64,000 bases of DNA from Typhlomys cinereus (GCA_023101885.1 JALPQD010000639.1:310001-374000); one strand, 5' to 3'. Counted from the first letter of the stretch, positions 32,600 through 45,484 are shown. Translations and numbers: made by a program. The notes: generated by a model from the letters alone, not told the origin.

Positions 32600-34354
32600 A
32601 TGACAATGCCAAAGTCAAAGTGCAAATCCATGAGAAGCAACACTCAAGTAAACAAATTTCCCACTGAAGGAATTAATCCCATAATGTTAGACTCCAACAA
32701 GAACAAACCCGCGGAAAAAGGCCAAGAAAGCCTGACCCAGGATAACGACTTTCAAAATATGATCATTACCATGTTCAATACTATGAAAGAGGAAATCCGG
32801 GAGGAATTACATAATCGAATCAATCGCTTTGAAGAGGAACACAACAGACATCTGGAGGAGTTGAGAAAAACAGTGCAAGAAACAAAAAGTGGCATAGAGC
32901 AGTTAAAACAAACTCAAGCAGAGTTTAAAACTGAGCTAAAAGACAAGTTATCTTCAACCCAGAACGCCACAGAGAGTCTTATCAACAGAACTAATGAAGC
33001 AGAAAACAGAATTTCAGACCTTGAAGATAAAGTGGGAGTACTAACCAGCTCAATGGAAGAGGTTGTTAAAGCCAAAAAGATACTTGAGAGAAATATCCAA
33101 GAGATATGGGACACCCTGAAGAAGCCTAACATGCGTATACATGGAATACTGGAGCAAGAATCTCAAAATACCACCCCTGAGGAAATTTTTCAAACGATCA
33201 TCAAGGAAAACTTTCCTCATCTAAAAAAAGAGAGGCCCATTCATATACAAGAGGCATTCCGCACCCCAAACAGATACGACCAAAATAGAAGCACACCGCG
33301 GCAAATAATAGTTAAAACACTCCACATTCAAGATAAAGAACTGGTGCTGAGAGCTTCAAGGGAGAAAAAACAAGTCACTTTTAAAGGCAAACCTATTAAA
33401 ATAACAAATGACTTCTCAGTCGAAACAGTAAAAGCAAGAAGAGCTTGGAGAGACATACTTCAAGTATTAAATGAGCAAAAATGTCAACCCAGGCTGATTT
33501 ATCCTGCAAAACTATCAGTCATGATCGAGGGAGAAAGAAAAATTTTCCAGCACAAAGACAACTTTAAGGGATACATGGCCACCAAACCAGAATACACATT
33601 TTTCTCAGCAGCACACAGAACTTTCTCCAAAATAGATCACATATTGGGCCACAAAATGAATCTACACATATACAAGAAAGTTGAAATTCTAACCTGTGCC
33701 CTATCAGACCACCACGGCCTAAAGCTGGACATCCACAACACATCAAACAAGAGAAAATACACTAATTCCTGGAAACTTAACACTATGATGCTGAATGAGA
33801 ACTGGATTCAGGAAGAAATTAAAAAGGAAATTCAAGATTTCCTGAAAGTGAATGATAACGAAAATACAACTTACCAAAATCTCTGGGACACAATGAAAGC
33901 TGTTCTAAGAGGTAAGTTCATAGCTCTTAATGCCCACGTCAAAAAAATGGAAACATCAGAAATAAACAACTTAACAATGCAGCTTAAAGCTTTAGAGAAA
34001 CTAGAGCAATCTGATCCCAAAAGCAGTAGAAGAGAAGAGATTAGCAAAATAAGGGGAGAAATATCTGAAATCGAGACTAAGAAAACGATAGAAAAAATCA
34101 ACCAATCAAAAAGCTGGTTCTTTGAAAAAATCAACAAGATTGATACACCCCTAGCTAAACTAACCAAAAGCAAGAGAGAGAAAACCCAAATTAACAAAAT
34201 TAGAAATGAACGTGGAGTTATCACTACTGATACCCAAGAAATACAGAGAATTATAACATCATATTTCAAAAACTTATACTCTGTGAAGTTTGACAACACA
34301 AAAGAGATGGATGAATTTCTAAGTAAACACAACTTACCTAAATTGAATCAGTAA
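32600..34354 (+). pseudogene. In-frame L1 ORF1-ORF2 fusion frame, 584 codons
   Basis: Begins as normal ORF1 (MTMPKSKCKSM) and is intact for about 331 codons through GYMATKP. It then continues at 33593 directly in the ORF2 frame with [21 protein letters not shown]. The last ~25 codons of ORF1, the spacer and the first ~189 codons of ORF2 are missing, including the first endonuclease motifs; SDHHGL remains. The frame runs through the endonuclease-RT linker and ends at 34352-34354, where the sister copy has GAA. The join shares only AG between the two sides. If translated it would be a coiled coil plus RNA-binding domain joined to part of ORF2. More likely it is a non-functional by-product. Confidence 0.92.
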
Positions 34355-36841
34355 GTTGTGAATTATTTAAATAGTCCTATAACATATAAGGAAATTGAGG
34401 AAGTAATCTCGAATCTTCCCACCAAAAAATGTCCTGGACCAGATGGATTCAGCACAGAGTTCTACCAGACATTTAAGGAGTTAATAACACCAATACTCCT
34501 TAAACTGTTCCATCAAATAGCAAAGGAAGGAACACTACCAAATTCCTTCTATGAAGCTAATATTGTTTTAATCCCAAAACCTAATAAAGATTCACTTAAA
34601 AAAGAAAACTATAGGCCGATCTCCCTGATGCACAGATGCAAAGATTCTCAACAAAGTCTTAGCAAATCGGATTCAAAAACATATCAAAAAGATCATTCAT
34701 GGGGACCAAGTAGGCTTCATCCCTGGCACACAAGGTTGGTTCAACATACGCAAATCAATAAATGTAATTCATCATGTAAACTAGTCCAAAGTCCAAGACC
34801 ACATGATACTCTCGATAGATGCAGAAAAAGCTTTTGACAAGATCCAACAGCCTTTTATGATCAAAATGTTAGAGACAGTAGGAATGGAAGGAACCTTTAT
34901 CAATATAATAAAAGCTGTATACAACAAGCCCACAGCAAGGATTATGCTCAATGGGGAACAATTGGAAGCATTCCCACTTCGATCAGGAACTAGACAAGGC
35001 TGTCCACTCTCACCACTTCTATTCAATATTGTACTTGAAGTCTTAGCTGAAGCCATAAGACAAGAAAGGGACATAAGAGGGATTCAAATCGGCAAGGAAG
35101 AAATCAAGCTATCCCTATTTGCAGATGACATGATCTTATACCTGAGGGATCCCAAAAACTCCACCAGGAAGCTCCTGGAACTAATTGAGAAGTTCAGCAG
35201 GGTGGCAGGATACAAAATAAATGTGCAAAAATCAGAGGCCTTCCTATATGCCCAGAATGAAAGAAGTGAAAAAGCCTTGAGAGAAACCATGCCATTTACT
35301 ATAACCCCTAAAAAAATGAAATACCTTGGTATAAACCTAACTAAGGAGGTAAAAGACCTTTACAATGAAAACTTTAAAACCCTAAAGAAAGAAATTGCAG
35401 AAGACACCAGAAGGTGAAAGACCTCCCTTGTTCCTGGATTGGCAGAATCAACATTGTAAAAATGACCATCCTACCAAAGGCAATATACAGATTCAATGCT
35501 ATACCAATCAAAATCCCAAAGCAATTCTTCAAAGAAGTTGACCAAATAATCTCAACGTTCATATGGAGACACAAGACCCAGGATAGCAAAAACAATCCTG
35601 AGTAACAAAAACACAGCTGGAGGTATTACCATACCAAACCTAAGTCTATACTACAAATCCATAGTTATAAAGACAGCCTGGTACTGGCTCCAAAATAGAC
35701 ACACAGATCAATGGATAAGGATTGAAGACCCAGATATAAGCCCACAAAGTTATAGCCATTTGGTCTTTGACAAAGGGGCCCAAAGAATCCAATGGAAAAA
35801 GAACAGCATCTTCAACAAATGGTGCTGGCAAACTGGATCTCCACATGCAGAAGATTAAAGCTGGACCCGTACTTGTCACCATGTACAAGACTTAATTCCA
35901 AATGGATCAAGGACCTTGATATCAGGCCAGAGACTTTAAAAATCATAGTTGAAAGGATAGGGAACTCCCTCGAGCTGATTGGGCTAGGCCAACACTTCCT
36001 AAACAGACATCCAATGGCACAATCACTGCTACCAACTCTCAACAGTTGGGATCTTGTGAAATTAAAGAGCTTCTGTTCAGATAAAGAGATTGTCACACGA
36101 GCTCAAAGGCAACCCACAGAATGGGAGAAAATCTTCACTAACCACATATCTGACAGAGCTCTACTGTCCAGAGTGCACAAAGAACTTAGAAAATTAAACT
36201 CCAAGGAAAACACTGGCCCAATTAAAAAATGGGCCCTGGAACTTCAAAGAAACTTTACCAGGGATGAAATTAAAATGTCTAACAATTATCTTAAAAAATG
36301 CTCCACTTCCTTCGCCATCAGGGAAATGCAAATCAAAACTTCCCTGAGATATCATCTCACCCCGGTCAGGATGGCAAAAATCCACAATACAAACAACAAC
36401 AAATGCTGGAGAGGATGTGGAGAGAGGGGAACTCTCCTACAGTGTTGGTGGGAATGCAGGCTCATACAGCCACTCTGGCGAGCCGTCTGGAGATTCTTAA
36501 AGAAATTAAAGATTGAAATGCCGTATGACCCTGCTATCCCACTTTTGGGAATAACCCCCATGCAGCAGAGGTTCGCCTCGATAGCACAAGCTCGACCATG
36601 TTCATAGCAGCACTGTTTACAATAGCAAAGTCATGGAATCAACCTAAATGTCCAACAGTTGACGAGTGGATAAGGAAACATGTGGTACATCTATGCAATG
36701 GAGTACTACTCAGCCATCAAAAATGATGAATTACTGGAATTTGCTGGGAAATGGATGTCATTAGAAAGAATTATATTAAGTGAAGTATCCCAAACCCAGA
36801 AAATTAAGCACCGTATGTACTCCCTAATAGGTGGCTCCTAG
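34355..36841 (+). pseudogene. L1 ORF2 remainder (RT and C-terminal domain), disabled
   Basis: Carries [50 protein letters not shown] and FADDMILYL, then the C-terminal [18 protein letters not shown], where the motif H is replaced by Q. Frame breaks: a 2-nt deletion near 34627, a stop at 34782-34784, a 1-nt deletion near 35415, a 2-nt deletion near 35573, a 1-nt deletion near 35829, and a shortened C-run near 36556. ORF2 stop position is 36839-36841. Confidence 0.93.
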
Positions 36842-37629
36842 TACCAAACTCACCCAGCCCACATTGAGACACTCAAAAGTAAACCTATGTAACACAGTAA
36901 TTGTAAGGATTATGAACAGGAGGGCCACACCAGAAACAAGGAGAGAGGAGACCATGTTACAGCAGAGAAAATAGGCCTCCATCAAGGTCTGCAAGGGGTG
37001 ACATACAGTGCCCAGCAGAATGGAGTGAAGGGAATTGCAGGAGCAGCAAAACTGCAAAAGAAAATCAACAAACCACAATCCAGAACTTCAGAGACTCTAT
37101 ATCAATCACATAGAACTAGGCCAGCCTAATCTCTCCCCATCCTGGAGCTCAGGGACATTTGCGGAAGAGGGGGCGGTAAGATTGTAAGAGCAAAAGGATG
37201 GGAGGAGCAACGATTTGCAAGATTCTCAACAATAGTTGGGGCCAAAGCAATCATAATGGGACTTTGCATGCCCTGCGCAATGTCCAGTGCACTGTTGCCC
37301 TCATAAAGTCTAGCATCTGTTAAGGGCACCGAGATCCCTGGAGGCAAGGGATTGACAGCCATAGTAGTGATCTTATGCTTAAGGGGAACAAGAGAAAGGG
37401 CTTATGGAAATGCCACTGGCTCCTTATATGTCATCGGAGAGGAGGACCCAGTGGAGAGTTAGGCGTACACAATAAAGGACTCTCTGGGAATTGGGGGGGA
37501 GGCACTGGGGGAAAGGGAGGGGGAGGAGGGGGGAAGGGAGGGAACTGGTAAAAAATTTTAAAATGTATAATTAAATTTTTAATAAAAAAAAACTGATAAA
37601 AAAAACTGATAAAAAAAAAAGAAGAGACC

Positions 37630-38215
37630 AGGGACCAGAGAGTCTCTACAAAGGTACACCACCAGTGACTTACTGCCTGCAATAAGGCCTCAACTTCCCT
37701 TGTTTCCACTATCCCTCAACCACTCTTTATACTGTGTCTAGTTTCTAACCATAGGATGACCAAACTCACATTTATGCTAGATCTTTCTTCTCGGCTGTCT
37801 TGCAAATACCCAGAACATTTATCAGTTTCTAAATCGAGTCAAATTGATAGTGAATTTTATCCATCCAGTCTTAGTATAAATTCTATTACAAGTTGTGGTG
37901 CTCCTCCTTTAATTTGAGTGCAAAATTTAATCATCATGTGCAAAAGGCACACTCTCCTGGATCAGCGTATTGGGTATGAAACAACTTATTTATTCATGCA
38001 TAGGACATTATGTGGTGGTCAGATTTGATGCTTCCTGTAGGAAAAAACTAATAAATTTAAGACAGGACATGCATTTCAGCATGTCAGGTCTTCTCATATA
38101 TGCTTCCCCCACCAATCAGTGAATTACTGATATGGTCATGGTCCATACTTACTAATCTTTAATGGCTTGAGTGACTGCAACTAATGTGAATTATGAATGA
38201 CATAAAGCACTACCA
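37630..38215. other. Unassigned DNA, perhaps the rest of an old LTR
   Basis: No confident repeat. If 32040-32199 is an LTR part, then the first few hundred bases here would be its continuation across the L1 insertion. No coding frame is credible. Confidence 0.3.
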
Positions 38216-38259
38216 AGATGATATGGTGTTCTGTTGATAGAGATGCCACAGAAACAAAA

Positions 38260-38408
<149 letters not shown>

Positions 38409-38664
38409 TTTTAAAATTAGGTATTTTAAAACAAACATCTAAGCCTCTGAAAGTAGTCAAAGGTTATGCTATAGTCGATATACTTTTTTTCAGATGACAA
38501 TAGCACCATCTGGTGAATAACATGTATATTTCAAAACTTTCTTCAAAATAATATGAAAGATATGTTCCATGGGTATAAAGATACAACTAAGAAGACAAAG
38601 TCCATGTCATTTCAAATTAAGTGATCATAGAAAACAAAATTGTACATTTCAAAGAAAAGGCCAG

Positions 38665-38835
38665 CAATATGGCACAATAGCTAAAGCATTTGTTGCAAAG
38701 TCTAATGAACTGAGTCCAATTCCCAGATGCCAAGTGGTAGAAGAAGAAAACCAAATGTGCAAATTGTCCTCTGACCATCACACAAGTTCCAAGGTACTGC
38801 ATGCCCACATACATATTTATGTGTGTATATATAAT
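38665..38835 (+). mobile_element. Degenerate tRNA-derived SINE
   Basis: A-box-like GGCACAATAGCTAAAGC and B-box-like TGAGTCCAATTCCCAG, followed by GCAAATTGTCCTCTGACCAT and a CACATACATA tail. It matches the rodent B3/RSINE-type layout with strong divergence. Confidence 0.6.
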
Positions 38836-38839
38836 TAGT

Positions 38840-40734
38840 TATTTTTAAAAGTTATTAATAAATATCACAATAATTTCATGATGAATGACATGACAGACAT
38901 CCTCAACTCAATTTAAATACTAGTACAAATGTATTGAAATATCACATGGTACCTCATTAATATGAATATTTTTGTGTCTTTTTGGAATTAAATTCATTAT
39001 AAATTTAAGAAATAGAAAAATAGTTATTTCTGACTTTTTCTTTGATCATATGCTTAGATTGAAGTAAGTTCATCTCAGAAGTTGTTACCATATGAAAATA
39101 TTATGTAATATGACAATTCTATTTTTAGAAATAAAATATTTAAAGGTTGGTATCTTTCCTTAACCAAATGGTTGCAGAACATACAAGTTTAGGAAGTGTA
39201 AAAATCTCTGAACTATAACTATAAATTAATATATGCCAACAAAGTATGTTTTAAGTATATAATGGTTAAATTAGAATAAATGTGTCTTCCCTTATTTGTC
39301 ATCTATTATTTTCTGTATTTTTATTGTCTCTATTTTTATTGTTCACTTTTCTGAAGTACACACAAGAATATCCACAAAATATTTTTCACTGCTTAGTTGA
39401 GATCTTTACTTCACAATGAACATGGATTTTTGCTTACTTATTTGATTTTTTTTCTCATTTCTATAGTCCCAGCCTTTAATGGTCACAGTAGTTGTTTCCT
39501 AGTACTTATTGAATAAATAAAACTATTGTGGCTATTCAATGAAACCGTAGATTCTTGGTTAATCACTTTACTATATTGAGTAGAACTTGTTTTTCCTTCC
39601 CTTGACTTTAGGCTGACTCTCTGGTGCCCCTGGGCTATTGAGTGTGGCAAAAATGACACTGTCATCACTCCAGGTTTTAAGAGGACTAGCAATTTTTATT
39701 TCCCAACCCTGACACCCACTTACAATTCAACTACCATGCTGTCAGAACCCCAAGTTACTCTGATGGACCAGCCCAACTGAGCTGGACATCGTGCATATAT
39801 CAACCCAACAGAACCAGAATGATGATAATTCTAGCCAGTGTCACATAGAGCAAAACTGCCTAGCTAATTCCAAGAAAATGAAAGGTCTATGTTTTAATAT
39901 CACTGTCGGTTAGGTAGTTTGCTCTATCGTCATAGGAAATTGTTATTACTAGCTATGTCTATGCTAAGTATTATAACAATATCAAGTATATATGAAAAGA
40001 TTCATTCAAAGAGGAAAAAATAATTTATTTCCTTGTAAGTTGATGACCATCATTAAAATTCAATGGTGACCCAGGAATTTATGGGAATGATATATTCAAG
40101 ATGAACAAGAGGAAGTAAAAAAGTTTTCATTAAATTTTGAAGTAGGTGAAACACATCTCTAGACCACAGCTATTTGAGAACAAGGGAAGGGTTGCTGGCG
40201 GATACAGAGCCAGTCACTGAGCACAGAGGCAAGGAAGCACAAGCTCCTGCTGAACTAGCACAAGGGATTTAAGAAGAGAAAGTCAGAAAGGAGAGTTAAG
40301 TCAAGAAGCTCATAAGTGTTGCCCTACAACTGTATTTTTTCATAGTCAAAGTAATCAGAAGTCAAACTGATTATAAATATTGCATGTAAGCAGTGTAAAT
40401 AGATTTTTTACTATAAATATGAAAATAAAAATCCTTCTATTGTCCCATTTCTAGAGACACTCTGTTAATCTCTCTGTATATTTTCTTTATAGACCTATTA
40501 GAAGACAGTTTCTCACTCCTTTGAACTTGCACTCATTTCATACATATTGATGAAACTTGTTAATGATTCTGTAAGGACAGAGTCAGTATTTCCATAGTAG
40601 CTACTACATGAGAATGTCATTTCTTTAGAGATGATAGAAATACTTCTGGAAAGTATTTATATTAGCCTCAAGTATGAATACATATATTGTGTGAAAGATT
40701 ACCAATTGTGCATTTACTCAGTTATACTTGGTGC
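38840..40734. other. Unique AT-rich DNA, no gene seen
   Basis: About 1.9 kb. A GC-richer patch around 39600-39850 may be an old repeat that I cannot name. No coding frame of note. Confidence 0.45.
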
Positions 40735-43330
40735 AACATCCTTGTCTACCACTTTGGGTGACTATCATGAAATACCTGACACAATGAACACATGAAAAGG
40801 TTTGGACTTACAGTTCTGAGATAAGGTAGCCCCGCTCTTTTGGGTCCCATTGAGGGCAATATATCATGACCGGAGTGTGTGATGGAGCAAATTACAACAC
40901 AAGTCAAGAAATAGACCATAATGCTGGGGCTCAGCAATTCATCTAGAGAAGATGCTTCCAGAAGAATGCTCCTTCTGAAGATGCAACAGTGTTATTTTTT
41001 TTAATTTTTATTATTATTATTATTTATTCAACTGTGCGCATGTGCGTGTGTATGTGCGCGCCCGTGTGTGTGTGTGTGTGTGTTGTGTGTGTAGAACCAC
41101 GGACGAATTCGCAAACCACCACCATGGACGAATTCGCAAACCACCACCATGGACGCCTCCACCTCCTTCTGCCCCGGGATTCACAGGCTCCGCCCTCCAG
41201 GACCAGAAGCGCAGGCCGCCCCCGCTTCCGCCGGGCGTCTATACGTGGGATCTGGGAACCGAACTCAGGAGCTTCCGCCTGCAAGGCGGAGGCTTAACCC
41301 CTGAGCCACCTCTCCAGCCCAACAGTGTTATTTTTTTTTATCACATAGCCTTTTATAGGAAGCTCATCTAATCCACACCATTGGGCCACTGGCTCTCAAA
41401 AGTTAATATTCATGTCCCAGCATGAAATGCATTATCCTGTCATCAAGAGTTCCAACACTGCTCAAAATCCAAGTCCAAAATTTCTTCTGAGATATAAGGC
41501 AAACTTGACTGTGAATGCTTACAATTTTTAAGGTGGGGTACACAGTTTCAAGATGCAACTTTGAAACAGCTGCCTAGCATGTATTCTTATTTCAAATAGA
41601 GAAGCAGCAATATTGACAACTGGCACTGAAAACCATAATCCTAAAACTCTATGTCTAATGCTTGTTTGTTAGGATGTGAGTTCCTCATGCCAGGGACAGC
41701 ACCACCTCTCCAGCTTTGCAGGCTGCAGCTCTTATGGGGAATCATAGGCTGCAGCCCCTGGGGGACTCTCAGGGTGGCTTTGCACAATTCCTGCAGCATG
41801 AATTGACATCACACTTCCACAACTCCACTCTGCTTTGCCTTGGGGACTATCTGCAGGGGCCCTAAGCCTGCAGCAACCTCCTCACCTCCCAGTTGTCCTT
41901 TGAAATCCTGTAAGATTGCCCCACTCTCACAGTTTGGCTATAAAACTGCTATAATGCAGACATGGTCAATATTTGTTGCCATTGTTGCCAGGAGGAATTA
42001 TGCCTGTGTCTACAGGAACCATGACTGTAGCAGTCCAGGAATATGCCACTGGCTGAATGTGGGGAACTGAACTTCAAGGAAGCTTGGACTGTTTTTGAAA
42101 CAATTTTGCTCTGAAAATCCTTGAAGTCAACTTGCATTGCAGTTCTGAGTCAGAAATGGGAACAGTAACATTGCAGACTTCTGACTTGCAGCTGTTTTAG
42201 GTTCTCAGGCAAAGCATGTGGCTTCTTGTTCTCAATACTCATCCCTTTAGTGATTACACCCTTCTTCTCAATCACACATTTACACATGTCTTTTCTGACC
42301 AAAGGACGATTTTTTCCACAAAATATTTCATTCTATTTCTTCCTGGTCCTGACTGTCCTTATAAAACTTACTAAAAGCAGCAATACACTCATGACACAGT
42401 TTCAATCCTTTGCTGTCTGGAAAATCTCCTCTGCTAGTAACGCTCTTCTAGTATCTGCAAGTTTGTCTCCCAAAAATTATCAGGATACCAATATAATGCA
42501 CTCAGATTCCTCGTTATGATGAGACAAGGCATCTAGGTTAATTTCCATCTGCAACTTTGTCAGCGTGGCCTACACTTGTCCATACCTCTACCACCACTAT
42601 GGTCTCCTCATACATCACTGGAATCACGTGTTAACTTCCATTTATAGCATATGAAGCTTGCTCCTGCCTGATTCTCCAATTCTTTCCAAGCTTCTACTAT
42701 AAACAAATTCTAAAGGCTCCCGGGCAAATACTAAATGTTTACTTGTGGTAGTTACTGTACCTGAAATTTATGGGATGGGAAAAAGGAGCAAGAGCTCATG
42801 TACCTGAATGGTATTTCCTGTCACTTCCATGTGGCACACCATTTTTAGGACCAGATGTCCTGGTTTCATTTCTTGCCTCTGAGTTTCAGGAAATATGCAA
42901 AGCCAGTTGATAAACATGCACATTTTCTTCTCAGCAACATAGTATAAATGGAGAACCAGAATAGGGCCATTAATTTCTGAGATGACAAAAACATATAAGT
43001 AGATAAGTTGGAATTCTGGTACAGGTTATTCCAAAGTCTGCATTTTTTCCACTTCATAAAGTTGGTGTGATTCTAACAAGATGCTTAAAGGGTCTAATAT
43101 TTTCTCTTGCTTTAGTTTCATACATACTACCAAGCCCCACTTTCAGTACCAAAATTTGTCTTTGTCTAATACACCCATTGTTGTGATAAGTAGAGGATTC
43201 AAACCTCTTAGTGGATCAAAAGGTTTGTAGTCATGCTCATGAGTCTAGGCTGTAGTTGATCATCATGTTAGGAGAGCTACCAGAAGGGGTCAAGGGAACT
43301 GACCATACCAAATACATGAAAAGAGCTGCC
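40735..43330 (-). mobile_element. Decayed ERVL-MaLR provirus (LTR, internal, LTR part), minus strand
   Basis: Reading the plus strand, 40735-40980 resembles a reversed MaLR LTR (ATGAAAAGGTTTGGACTTACAG). Sequence at 41340-41470 continues through the LTR/internal boundary (CTCAAAATCCAAGTCCAAAAT, TTCTTCTGAGATATAAGGCAAA). About 41470-43140 is non-coding internal sequence. CAGTACCAAAATTTGTCTTTGTCTAATA (boundary at about 43150) precedes a second LTR remnant. This order matches MaLR elements such as primate THE1 and rodent MT/ORR1. No gag, pol or env frame survives, as usual for MaLRs. A young SINE (41003-41320) interrupts one LTR. Ends are approximate. Confidence 0.6.
41003..41320 (-). mobile_element. 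Young B2-superfamily-like SINE, minus, with internal duplication
   Basis: Reverse-strand copy: the head is at 41320, with A box (reverse CTTAACCCCTGAGCCACC) and B box, then the CpG-rich body, (CA)n and tail. Flanked by AACAGTGTTATTTTTTTT at 40985-41002 and 41321-41338. A perfect 25-bp tandem duplication (41101-41125 and 41126-41150) lies in the distal body, unique to this copy. Confidence 0.96.
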
Positions 43331-43734
43331 AGAGGGGCATACTTTCTTTTTTGTTTTTAAAAAACCAATTTATTCTTATTTTTTGATCGTTTCACATATG
43401 AAGACATTGTACGACGTTAGTCAAACTGTAAAGATAAACTGCATTCCATTGATTCAAGAAATTAAATTTTTACTCCTGGATAGTGATTGATTTGTTTCCT
43501 AATCAAAATAATGAAGAAAATGTTTCCCCTTGGGACAGAGATTATATACATTAGCTACTAATCCCAAATGTTTATAGTGCATGGCCAAGAATAATTGATA
43601 TGATGGAGTCAGAGGTTGTTTATATACTGGCACAGATTGGAATTTGCTTGAAAGTGCAGCAGGCTGGCTTATAGGTGGAAGACATACACAGTTCTAGGGA
43701 ATAAGCTTGAAAAAGAACTTGGCATAGAGTTGAG

Positions 43735-44165
43735 ATGAAGTGGAAATCTGGAATGTTAGTTAGATACAGGCGTCCAGTTGACAACTGAAGGCTGAGATTT
43801 TGTGCACTTTCATGAAGAACTGGTAGTTAAGGCAAGCCCTACGCAAGTCTATGGGACACTAGCTAATTGATGTGGAAAGCCCCAGCCCATGGTGAGTGAC
43901 AACATTTCCAAGGCAGGAGGATAAGACAGAAAGAGTTGGCTCACCACTTTGATATGCATTGTCAGATTGGCAAGTGAGAAAGTTAGCCCATCTTAGCAAT
44001 GGATATGCTGCGGTCAGTTCCCTAGACTCTTGATGCTAGTATGAGCTCTCCTACCATGATGAGGAAGTATCAGTGAGAAACAAATAAGCTGCAATGAGTC
44101 CCTAATTCCCTTAAGTTGTTTGATTGTGTATTTATCAGCAGCATGAAGAGGAATTGCAACAGTTG
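43735..44165 (+). mobile_element. MaLR solo LTR, MT-like
   Basis: Core CCCCAGCCCATGGTGAGTGAC is preceded by CAGTTGACAACTGAAGG and followed, 200 bp on, by an end like AAGTTGTTTGATTGTGTATT then TATCAGCAGCATGA. This order is typical of rodent MT-type LTRs of the ERVL-MaLR class. Strongly diverged; no internal region is attached and no target-site duplication is visible. Confidence 0.5.
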
Positions 44166-44591
44166 AGAAATCACTTCTTCAAAGAGACAGGAAAAAATGT
44201 TTAATGTCAACAACTCACAAAATTTCAAAAACACTTGTGGCTTCTACAGAGGCTAAGTGCTGTAGTCTTCATCCAAGCATCAGCAGTGAAATGTCATGTC
44301 ACTTCTTTGAGAACAGAGCCAGAGGGTGGATTAAAAGAAAAAGGTTTATTAAGTTCTGAAATTCGAGTATTTGCAGAAAAAAAAGTTCTCTCCTGAGCCT
44401 TTATTAAACAGCTCAGTTAAAGATCTAAACTGGATTAAGTCCAAGGAATTACTTTTAATGTGTGTGTTAAATCCCTAGTCACTACATACCACTCACTTAA
44501 AGTGGGTTTAGAAATGCTGTTATATTATCCCTGTTTTGCATAATCTTAGATGGTGAACCATCTAAGAGTTTGTTACAAACAAGTCCTGCAA
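44166..44591. other. Unique DNA, no gene seen
   Basis: No repeat family or frame recognised. Confidence 0.5.
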
Positions 44592-44826
44592 TCATTTTTT
44601 TTGAAAAAAAAAAAGAAAAAGAAGGAGGAGGAGAAGGAGGAGGAGGAGGAGGGAAGAAAAGAGAGAGGAAGGAAGGAAGGAAGGAAGGAAGGAAGGAAGG
44701 AAGGAAGGAACGAAGGAAGGAAAGAACGAAGGAAGGAACGAAGGAAGGAACGAAGGAGGGAGGGAGGGAAGGAGGAAGGAGGGAGGGAAGGAAGGAAGGA
44801 AGGAAGGATAAGAGAAAAGAAAAAAA
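44592..44826. repeat. Polypurine tract, mainly (GGAA)n
   Basis: Starts with poly-A, then GGAGGA blocks, then about 35 GGAA units with CGAA interruptions (AACGAAGG occurs five times). Almost no pyrimidine on the plus strand. Confidence 0.95.
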
Positions 44827-44829
44827 GAA

Positions 44830-45484
44830 AAAGCACTATCTTCCACTACCAGTATTAAAAGAGTAATCTCATCTGCCATACACCATAGGTACACAGTCAT
44901 TTCTACAGTAAAAATTAACTTAAGGCTGATAACATCACTAATTAAAAGGTTAGTATACAGTCTTATACCTCTAATAACTTTCTAAGAATAACTCTGAAAG
45001 TAAGCTAAGGGGCATTGCTTTTAATCTACTTAGGAATCTTGCTGTAATTCAAAGTTTTGAGTGTAATAAAATTTTTTCAGTGCCTAGAGAGACTAATAAC
45101 GGTTTATCTACACATTTGTATTAAATAAAGGATAATTTTCATTTTAATTTCATAGAACTGATAAAGGGAATAAGGAAAATTAAGTTTGGATTTAAGAATC
45201 CTTATCTTCTTCATGTTTAATAGCAGTGAGTGCACAGAAAGCATCTATCACAGAATGTACAAATGATGAGAAATCTGAATTGTCTACTTAGCTGACATTT
45301 TCTAGCTTAAAAAGAAACCTCTAAAATTCTTTCAGTTAAATACACTAATAAATAATATAAATGAATTTTAAAATTCTTCATAGTTTATTTCAAACTTTCA
45401 GAGAATTTAAGCTATTTCTTATGCAAGTGAGCTATGTAGATCCAAATGGGAAAAAATCATTTTTTGAAACCATCCAACATGGAT

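Larger units (their letters stand above)
32212..37617 (+). mobile_element. LINE-1 with 5'UTR, internal deletion and altered 3' end, TSD
   Basis: Plus-strand L1 bounded by AAAGAAGAGACC at 32200-32211 and 37618-37629. It holds a 388-bp 5'UTR, ORF1 fused in frame to ORF2 by a deletion of about 698 bp, a disabled ORF2 remainder and a 3'UTR that lacks about 240 bp near 36986. It ends with a terminus different from the young main group (37549-37590). The tail has two AAACTGATAAA units inside poly-A. The copy nested at 52104-52422 has the same 3' end. Confidence 0.96.

Noticed and set aside
41101..41150. Short direct repeats that might suggest a CRISPR-like array
   Set aside because: Two adjacent units with no spacer in a vertebrate SINE; not a CRISPR.
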